This document shows, piece after piece, positions 55,640 through 64,000 of a stretch of DNA of 64,000 nucleotides; the first letter of the stretch is position 1, and every line of letters begins with the position of its first letter. The stretch spans positions 61,528,181 through 61,592,180 of the forward strand of contig NC_134848.1 in the NCBI RefSeq assembly GCF_965363235.1, given 5' to 3'. A model generated the notes under the pieces. The model did not search any database, had not been told where the DNA came from, and saw nothing but the letters and a program-made list of their open reading frames with translations. This DNA is from Mytilus galloprovincialis (Eukaryota; Mollusca; Bivalvia; Mytilida; Mytilidae). A program made the translations under genes and the position numbers.

Positions 55640-55850
55640 TGATATAATAAACTCATCATGGATACTGAGATTGAAATTTTGTATGTGCGCCGGACGTGTG
55701 TTTCGTCTACATAAGACTCACCAGTGACATTCTAACAAAAAAAAGTAAGAGATGCAAAATAAAGTATGAAATTGATTGCAGAACACTGAAGACCAAAATG
55801 TTCTTAAAAATTTACCAAATACAGCTACGGTAATCTATTTTTGAGGTAGA
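55640..55850 (-). repeat. Dispersed repeat family 1, inverted copy
   Basis: AACTCATCATGGATACTGAG, GTTTCGTCTACATAAGACTC and CCAGTGACATTC are the inverse of the GATGAGTCTTATGTAGACG block of family 1. Confidence 0.65.
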
Positions 55851-56968
55851 ATAGCCTGAGTGTTTCACAAATTCACAAAATGCCCTTTTGTAAAAAAAAA
55901 TTAAAATAAAACTGCATTGCTGAGTTGACATCCTAAAAAAAACGTAATTCCAAAGAATGACTACAGTGTCTTCGATCAGAGAATTCCACGGGAAGTAGAG
56001 TCAATGTAAAAAGACAATGTTTGTCAATTAATGGTTAGTATATTGACGTTTCTTTTTTGTCAAATAAAAAAAAATGGAAAACAACACGTTTAATAACTTA
56101 TTGCGTTCGAATTTATAGAACAGATTAGTACTGCAAAAAATTGTGAAACAGATTGGTATAAATGTATGGTTAAATGTATTACCATTACAGATACAATTTC
56201 AAATGAAACCATTGTACAATTTTGTTTTTGACTGTTTGGAAGAAAATAAATTGAAGATGTATCGATTGAAACTTTTACAAAATATATAACCTACTAAAAA
56301 GTTATTGTTTAGATGGAAGGTAACAGCATTTGATTTGCTGAAGACGATTATCAACATTATTTTAAAACTTTTATTTTTTAAACGATATTTTGAGACAAAT
56401 TCATAGTTCATTAAAAAAGTAAATATAGTAAAAAAACAATCACATCTGGCTATATCTGATAAATATAACTTTGGCTTTAACTATCTTATTACTTTTATTG
56501 TATTTTCAATTTATAAATCTTACTATGTATCTAATCAGAAAATGAAAAGACTTATGTATTTTGTCTATTCCCTAGAGAACCTCCAAAACGAATGTACTAT
56601 TCAAAGAAGTTAGAAGAAGTTATTTTTTTAGTTAATTTTAAGAAACATTTATTAGTTTAATGTTTTATTATTGTAATATATTTGAAAATTATATGTATTC
56701 TTCACGAGAAGCTTGGACTTGTTGAAGACAATGTAACAAGCAACTGATGGAAATAAAGAAATTTTAAATAGAAAAAAATAGTTTTGTAAACAGTTAATTT
56801 ATCATTTTGACCATATCAATGGTAATTCATGTCAAGAACAAAGTTATGGCTACTGTACTACCTTATCTTAAAGACCTACACAAGTTTAATAAGCTAAATT
56901 TACGCAATGGTAAACAAAAGATATCGTTAATGAAATTAGAAATTCATAGGTATCTTAGATAATCATTT
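55851..56968. other. AT-rich spacer
   Basis: No gene or repeat recognised. Confidence 0.4.
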
Positions 56969-56981
56969 TGTATTGAATAAC

Positions 56982-57410
56982 TTCCCCAAGGGTGACTGGG
57001 GTATAGCAATATGGTCACTTGGTCTTCTCCCGACCGGCAGTAAAACGCTTGCCGAAGTGGGGCGTCCGTTTGGCTGTGCGGGATGTATCAAGTTCGCAGT
57101 CGCGTCCGGTCAGAAGGGGGACGTTAAATCCGATGCCTCGTGTAAAGAGAGTGCCACGCTTTTTGCACGTTAAGAACCCTTGCAACAACTCTTTTAAGGG
57201 GTCCGTAGGTGGCCTGTTGGAAGGCAAAATTTCTGTCCCTATCCAAGATCCCTCATTTTCCAGTGGCAGTCCAAATTTCCCCGACCATCATCCCAGGTGG
57301 CCTCTATCGTGTCAACCTACCTATTGTATTTATTGTGAACTTGTTCTCGTCCTGAATATGCATGAAATGTTTGCCACTGGACGTTAAGCAACCAACAATC
57401 AATCAATCAA
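56982..57410 (+). mobile_element. SINE with perfect 13-bp target duplication
   Basis: TGTATTGAATAAC stands at 56969-56981 and 57411-57423. The GC-rich body (CCGACCGGCAGTAAAACGC, GTGCGGGATGTATCAAGTTC, AAGGGGTCCGTAGGTGGCC) ends in ATGCATGAAATGTTTGCCAC, TGGACGTTAAGCAACC and (AATC)n. The 429-bp body, simple-repeat tail and flanking duplication make it a SINE. An A-box-like word TAGCAATATGG lies near 57004, but a clear tRNA head was not settled. It may belong to a mollusc-wide SINE family. Confidence 0.82.
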
Positions 57411-59340
57411 TGTATTGAATAACAATCAAAAATGCACAAAAAAGATCTTATCATCGTTCGTCAACAAAAGTTGAAATCATTCCACAGTAAAGGGCCTCAA
57501 TATTGGTTCCCGTAAATTATTCATTGGAATGATTGTCGTAACTTCATCAACGAATCCGTCAATACGTACTGTTCGAAATGGATAAAACGAGAAAAATCTG
57601 ACAAGAAATATTTGATTTTTTTTAATTTAGAAATTAAAATAGTTGATGTACGTGACCAACATTTTACTCTTATCAACAACCATAACAGCCCAAACTCTTG
57701 TATCTAATATACGGAACTCGCAAAGGAATGTTTATTTCCGAACTGATAAGGTTGCTCATGATACCTTTATTGTTTGACGTACATTATACATCAAGGTTCT
57801 GAAAAAGAAATCACGAGTTCAACAACATTTCAACTGACTCCACTTTTGGAAAATAACATATGTCTAAAACAATAACTTTACAAAACACCTTACAAATATA
57901 GATTTATTTCGACTTCAAGCCATTGTTCCACTACTAAATTGTCTAATCTTCTTACCAGTACACTTGGTACAATCAAAAACCTTATAATAAATTGTTCAAA
58001 TAAGGCCTTCGAAAATAGCGGAATTAATTACTTTTGGAGTGTCAAGAACTCGTTGGAAGTACTTGATAAATTGCATGCTTATATTGGTGATTTCGAATAT
58101 GTTCAAAGTTTTGATTTTTCTACCCTATATACCACATTGCCCCACATTCTCATTAAGAAAAAAATCACAATGAGCATTTAAAAAGTCAGAATGTGAATAT
58201 ATATGTTCAAACTCTTTTAGGTCATTTTTTAGTAGCAATAAACCAAAAAACTATGTCAATTGGACATGTGTTGATACTATATCTGCCCTTGAATTTTTAC
58301 TAGATAACATTTGTGTTCGCTTTGAAGATTCAGTATATCGTCAGGTTATCGGAATTTCAATGGGGACTTACTGTGCACCACTTATTGCGGACCTGTTTTT
58401 GTATCGCTATAAGTTATAATTTATGACAAAAATCAGCAAAGACCCATAGAAACAACATCTGATAAACAAATTTAACAATACTTTTAGATATTTGGATGAT
58501 ATTTCATCTCTCAATAATGACGACTTCAGTATGTATACTAAAGAAATTTATCCTGTTGAACTTACTTTTAGTAAAGCTAATACTAACAATGACCACTTCC
58601 CTTTCCTCGATCTTGATATCTATATCAGTAACGGAAGGCTTAATACTAAAATGTATGATAAAAGAGATGATTTTTCGATTCCTATCGTTAATTGTCCATT
58701 TTAAGATGGTGACGTGCCCTTGTCACCCTCTTACAGTGTTTATATATCTCAACTTGTATTATTCGCTCGTGTATGTAACAATGTTTTAAATTTTACCGAG
58801 AGAAATTTATGTATAACTAAAAAAGATATTACACCAATATTTTCGATATCACAAACTAGTCAAAACATTTACTAAATTTTATCATCGGTATAAGGACATC
58901 ATTCGTAAATAAAGCTCAACATGCAGACTTCTTATACGTTCAGGTATTTCACATCCAATTTTTTATGGAAATATTCTTTATAAAGCACAAAAATGTTAGT
59001 ATTCACCTCAGAAACTAACAAAACCTTTAAATAGACTTATTAAGAAGGGAAATAGTTACGATACTGTTGTCAGGTCATTAAAGATAGCATATTTTGGCGT
59101 TAATATTGATTCACTTATAGGGTCTTTGCATCGGAACTAAACACATTTATTAAAAATACAGTTGTTGGCATGACACGGGTTATGTTCTTCTCATATATGT
59201 TATAATTGTATAATACTAAACCCCTAACGGGAAGGATTGTGCCTGATATTCATATGATGAAATCTTAATCTTTAAATCAGTTTAATTGAAATCTGGAGCT
59301 GGCATGTCAGTTAACTGCAAGAAGTCTGTTGTTATTTATG

Positions 59341-60320
59341 TATTATTAGATCTTTCCACTTTTCTGTAGAAAGTCCTATTATTTTTCTTCTGATTATTAA
59401 GTCTTTCCACTTCTGTGGAAAGACCTATTGAATTTGTTCTGATTATTATTATTTTTTTCGCCACATTTTGTTCTTGCGATAAATGTTTGTTTTGCAATAT
59501 GTCGCTTAGATATTTCTCACATGGCATCGTATAGTTCATGCGCTTTTAAATTTTACCTTGCTAAGACAAACAATTTTCTTTGTAAGAGTTATCTCCCCTT
59601 TCACTGTTTATCATCAGAGTGCATCTCCTCCGTAACCGTAGAAAAATGCGACAAATTTATTTTATAAAATTACTCGTTATATCCTTCGCATGATTTGTCC
59701 TATTTTAACCGGAGCGATATGAACACTCCATATGAGAGTTATTCCCCCTTATGCATTTGATATTAGTAATATGCATTTCTAACTGGTAAACCATAGGTAA
59801 TAGAGACCTAGGGTCATTTGATTTAAGGTCCTTGGTCCAAAAAAATGAAAATTAGGTCAAGGTAAAAGGTAAAGGTCATATTATAAATTTAGATTTTAGC
59901 TTATTTTCACTTTTCTTCAAAAACCGTATAACATATTGACATGTTATTTTTACTAAATTGTTAGTTACGACATGTCATAACTTATAAATTTTGGTTGAAA
60001 GGGTGCGTAAACAATAAATAGGAGTTTTCGCCCATCTTATATTTAGAATTATGCATAAAGTGATATAACTCATTATCCATACATATTATAAGACCTTGCA
60101 TCTTTTGATTTGAGGTCCTTAGTTTGTGACCTTGAAAATAAGCTCAAGGTCATTGGTTAATAGGATGTTCTAGATTTTGACCTTTGCTTTAAATTCATAT
60201 TTATACATCATAAAGCCATAGGAACTGACATTTTATACTGATTTTTAATATTTTTATATCAAAATAGATCTTTACCGGTGGAAAGACCTTGAATTGTTCT
60301 CTGAACAATTGGTTTTTAAT
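59341..60320. mobile_element. Repeat family 5 copy inside the Penelope-type tail
   Basis: AAGTCTTTCCACTTCTGTGG, AAAGACCTATTGAATTTG and TTTTTTTCGCCACATTTTGT open it, and GGTGGAAAGACCTTGAATTG, TTCTCTGAACAATTGG and TTTTTAATT close it. Internal AAGGTCCTTGGTCC and CAAGGTAAAAGGTAAAGGTC words recur in all copies. Confidence 0.75.
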
Positions 60321-61672
60321 TTTTTTTTTTTTCTTCCGCCAAATTTTGTTCTTGCGATAAATATTTGTTTCGCAATATGTCGCTTAGATATTTGGTATAT
60401 GATATTGAACAGTTTATGGTTTTGAAATTTACTCTGTGTAACCGAATACTTTTCTGTGTAGGAGTTATCTCCCCAAACACTGTTTTCCTTGTTTCCACTA
60501 CTCCTTCGCAACCGTAAAATATTTTATAAAATTGCTCATTATATCCTTCGCATGATTTGTCCAATTTTGACCGAAGCAATATGAACGCTCCATATGGGAG
60601 TCAGTTCCCCTTTTGTATTTGAAATTTTGAAATGTATTTTAAACTGGAAAACCATAAGTGATAGAGACCCAGGGTCTTTTGATTTGAGATTCTTGGTCCC
60701 AAAAACTGAAAATAAGGTCAAGGTCAAAGGTCAAGGTCGTATTTTAGATTTTTATTTGTCTTTGATTTCCCTATAACTTTGGAATTATTATAGATACAGA
60801 AAATTCACATAGTGAAAAATGCTTGATACTTCAAGGGGCAACTTTGTGACATATGACTGTATTGGTTTTACCATTGTGTAAGGGGCATAATCCCCATTGA
60901 TGGTTTATGTAAAGCCATTATTAGGCAAAACTCTTAATCAAAATGTCCATGACCCATTGGGTCTTTTGCAATGACATTGTGGAGCAATGACCTTGACAAA
61001 GGTCACAAGGTCAAAGGTCAAGGTCAAATTCTAAATTTTGACTTTTCATTATTTTGAGATTTTCTCTGAGTCTTAAAAGATATATATAAAAGAACAAGTG
61101 CAAAATGTTTGCTTTATTGTTATGAAGATATGTTACATTTGGTCTGATACAATTAAATGGCATCTTATTGGAGTTAGTGCCCCTGAAATGTCTTAATATA
61201 AGGTTATTTGATTATAACTTCAACTAAATTCATTACAAAGCCATATGACCTTCTACAAAAGGTAATGTGACATATAACCTTGAAAAAAGACAGCCGGAAG
61301 TGACCTTTTGAAAACCGGAAGTAGCTTTTTTTGCACTTTTTTCATATCTAAGTACTTAGATTCGATATATTTTGTAATTCAAATACATTCACTTATCACT
61401 TAAGACTAGAAGTAAATTTTTGTAAACCGGAAGTGGTGAATTATATCCTGGTTTACAGGCAAAAGTATATAAAAACTATATATTTTTGGAATCAGTGTGA
61501 AAGAAGCTACCATATGAGACCAAAAGTAACATTTACTTAACTGGAAGTAGCATATGATCTCCTTTAGTTCTCTTTCAAGCATATCAAAATCAGTCTGAAG
61601 AGACTAGCTTCTTTTCAAAATTTCTTTGATGTGGAAAGACCTTCAATTGTTCTCTGAACAATTGGTTTTTAA
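60321..61672. mobile_element. Second repeat family 5 copy, end to end with the first
   Basis: It begins with TCTTCCGCCAAATTTTGTTC without the outer GTCTTTCCAC word and ends GTGGAAAGACCTTCAATTGT. It has runs of AAGGTCAAGGTCAAAGGTC words and three ACCGGAAGT words (61300-61440). Longer than the first copy by about 370 bases. Confidence 0.7.
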
Positions 61673-62105
61673 TTGTCATTTTGTTTATTTTCTTTGGTTA
61701 CATCTTCTGACATCAGACTCGGACTTCTCTTGAACGGAATTTTAATGTGCGTAGTGTTATACGTTTATTTTTCTACATTGGCTAGAGGTATAGGGGGAGG
61801 GTTGAGATCTCATAAACATGTTTAACCCCGTCGCATTTTTGCGCCTGTCCCAAATCAGGAGCCTCTGGCCTTTGTTAGTCTTGTATTATTTCAATTTCAG
61901 TTTCTTGTGTATAATTTGGAGTTTAGTATGGCGTTCATTATCACTGAACTAGTATATTGTTGTTTAGGGTCCAGCTGAAGGACGCCTCCGGGTGCGAGAA
62001 TTTCTACTTAGACGACTTGTTGGTGACCTTCTGTTGTTGTTTTTTCTATGGTCGGGTTGTTATCTCTTTGACACATTCCCCATTTCCATTCTCAATTTTA
62101 TTTAA

Positions 62106-62360
62106 GCTACCTCTTCACAATTGGAACCAAATAAAAAACCTGATTATAAATTATTCAAATAAGACCTTTGAAAATAGTGGATTAAGCTTCTTTTGGAGTG
62201 TAAAAAAATGGTGTAAGTATTTAATAATATATATGCTTATATTGTTGATTACGAACCTGTTCAAAAGATTGTTTTTCAACTCTAAATCATCTTTGCCTCA
62301 TAATCGTATTAAGAAAAAATTATACACCTTATTCAATGTGCATTTATTGAAGCTGTGAAA
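62106..62360 (+). mobile_element. Penelope-type RT fragment directly after the tail
   Basis: KNLIINYSNKTFENSGLSFF and WSVKKW match KNLIINCSNKAFENSGINYF and WSVKNS of the copy before it. A second partial element following the tail of the first is the tandem arrangement usual for Penelope-like elements. Broken. Confidence 0.7.
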
Positions 62361-63159
62361 TGTACGTTTTGGTTACAAGGAATATCAAAGGGATGTATGC
62401 AGGGTTTTCACATTGGAGAAGTTTCTTTTTCGGCTACTCTTTCGCAAAAACAATGAAATGTTCGCCAACTAACAATTAACATATACATATTTGTCTTTAA
62501 AATTTTCATTTTTCCTGACAAAAAATATTAGTTTGCCCCAATTATTTGCATATTATATTTTTTTTTCAATCTACATCATTGCAATGAATAAACACGAAGC
62601 ATTTAGTTTTCAAAAGATACTTAAAAATTAAATATAGATCCGGAAATCATAACCTTATTACTTTTGGAACACACTATTCATTTTGAGTAAGTTTATCGGA
62701 TATATATTTTCCAGTCTAGATGTAGAATAAAGATATAAAAAGAGATTGTTCTAACGATTACATTTATGTCTTCGAAGCAAATGTTTTCTTTTCCGGACCA
62801 TCTCAAAAAGAATAGTCGAGACGTAAAATCTAATACAATTATACTCGAAAAACGTGCGTTGCCAAAACGGTAGTACATTACTGGAAACCACTTCAAAAAA
62901 AAAGTTTATATAGTCGGAGATGCTTTGAACAGCCTTCGGCATAAAAACAGTTTCTTTACCGGACTATCGTTAAAAAGAAAACGAGGTAAAGCGCGCAAAA
63001 CCTTTTTCATTTTTTTCAAACGTGTGGGTTGCAAAGTAGTAAATAAATCCTTTATGTAACATGTAACGCAATTCAACCCCATCATTATGTAAAATAATAA
63101 AATCCAACTCTTTATTAATTATTCCATTTTTGCCAACAGCTATCAAAGAGGGACAAAAG
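62361..63159. other. Spacer, nothing recognised
   Basis: AT-rich. No domain or shared repeat was found on either strand. Confidence 0.4.
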
Positions 63160-63405
63160 ATACCAGAGAGTTATTAAACTCTTAGATCTGAAGAAAAAAG
63201 ACACACACTGACAACGCAATGGCTAAAAAAGAAGGGGAAAAAAACCAGACAAATAAAAGTACACAATAAACAACATGAAAAACAAAAGACTAAGCAACAC
63301 GAACCCGGCCAAAAACTTTGGTTGATCTCACGTGCTTCAGAAAGGTTAGCAGATTCTGCTCCACATGTGGCACTCGTCATGCTGCTCGTGTTATTACAAA
63401 CCCAC
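63160..63405 (-). mobile_element. Solo 3' tail of the Naiad-type element
   Basis: The minus strand reads GAGTGCCACATGTGGAGCAG, AATCTGCTAACC, GTTTTTGGCCGGGTTCGTGT and TAGCCATTGCGTTGTCAGTG, the order of the 33320-33500 terminal repeat. It is one of the better kept solo copies. Confidence 0.75.
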
Positions 63406-63639
63406 TAAATATAAAATGCACTCAGCTGATTATTGACTTTCTGTTAAAATCGTAACGAGTTCAAGGTGAAATCGAGTATTGTCTGATCAGGTAAAGTCCG
63501 AGAAACCTGTAACAAGTAAACAAGATGGATCAAATCGAAAATTATTTCGTCAATAAAGAATTTAAATCACGGATATGTTGTTAACCGTGCCCGGAAATTA
63601 AGAAACAATCCTAGTAAAATAATGAATTATATAAATAAA

Positions 63640-64000
63640 CTTATTCTTATAGGTTATCAACCTGTGGTCAGATCGTTAAGGATGGCATATTATGTTACAA
63701 ATCTTGATTCACTCATAGGCTCTTTGCAGTGGAAATAAAGACAAATTTATTCTAAAACCTGTTGTTTGAAGATGCGGGCTATGTTCGCCTTGTATTTTTC
63801 AGGATTGAATGTTACTAAAGCCCTAACGAGAGAGATTGTTCGTAATTCCATATGCTGATGAAATAATCTTTAAATCAGTTTAATTGAGGTCTGGAACTGG
63901 CATGGCATTAACTGCTAGTATTTCTTTGTTAATTTGTTTACAATTGTCATTTTTCGTAGTTTCCTTTGTCACCTATTCTGACATCGGAATCATATTTTAT
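63640..64000 (+). mobile_element. Penelope-type 3' fragment, cut by the window edge
   Basis: CAGATCGTTAAGGATGGCAT, GATTCACTCATAGGCTCTTT, AAATCAGTTTAATTGAGGTC and TTCTGACATCGGAA follow the order of 59060-59330 and 61672-61720, here without the family 5 insertion. It shows what the uninterrupted tail looks like. Confidence 0.75.

Larger units (their letters stand above)
57440..62105 (+). mobile_element. Penelope-type retroelement, broken, split by family 5 repeats
   Basis: Reverse-transcriptase parts are seen in order: LTSTLGTIKNLIINCSN, INYFWSVKNSLEVLDKL, FDFSTLYTTLPH, RYLDDISSLNNDD (catalytic Asp pair), FPFLDLDIYISNGRLNTK, KRDDFSIPIVN. The coding part runs to about 58990 and is followed by a 3' tail to 59335. 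The tail continues at about 61672-62105 after two family 5 repeats. No GIY-YIG part was recognised before or after the RT. It has several breaks. Its tail is found alone elsewhere (20815-21005). Confidence 0.82.

Overview
This window looks like nuclear DNA of a marine bivalve, most likely a mussel of the Mytilus kind. It is AT-rich, has small exons in long introns, and carries many short dispersed repeats of mollusc type, Penelope-like retroelements and MITEs. No bacterial operon, rRNA gene or CRISPR array was seen. The species is inferred from repeat style, not from a search.

The left half (1-28.5 kb) holds a head-to-tail cluster on the minus strand of small secreted-protein genes. Each has a signal-peptide exon ending in phase 1. 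In two genes this is followed by a Kunitz (BPTI) exon, and in all by a last exon coding for Gly/Asn-rich (GGNGG) repeats. From right to left they are gene A (25986-28194, 251 aa, intact), gene B (16652-18511, 152 aa, intact but with a shifted C-terminus), gene C (8819-11598, 100 aa, no Kunitz exon), a decayed copy D (about 726-3184) and the promoter, perhaps the first codons, of a fifth member E at the left edge. A common upstream block, with a TATA box in A-C, lies before each. The architecture suggests extracellular matrix proteins (shell, byssus or mantle secretion), but function is not shown by sequence.

The middle (29-38 kb) is mobile DNA. It contains a LINE tail, a Naiad-type Penelope-like element with an upstream GIY-YIG endonuclease and direct repeats at both ends, a 1.85-kb inverted-repeat element with a 5-bp target duplication, a very recent 390-bp tandem duplication, and a palindromic MITE.

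The right half (42-54 kb) carries one host gene, a four-exon AIG1/GIMAP-type GTPase on the plus strand, whose introns hold several transposons. One of these is a 1.64-kb element with arrays of an AAACGTGTCC motif at both ends. From 55 to 64 kb there are a SINE with a perfect 13-bp target duplication and a broken Penelope-type element, split by copies of another repeat. Its 3' tail is dispersed through the window. Long AT-rich stretches without recognisable content separate these.
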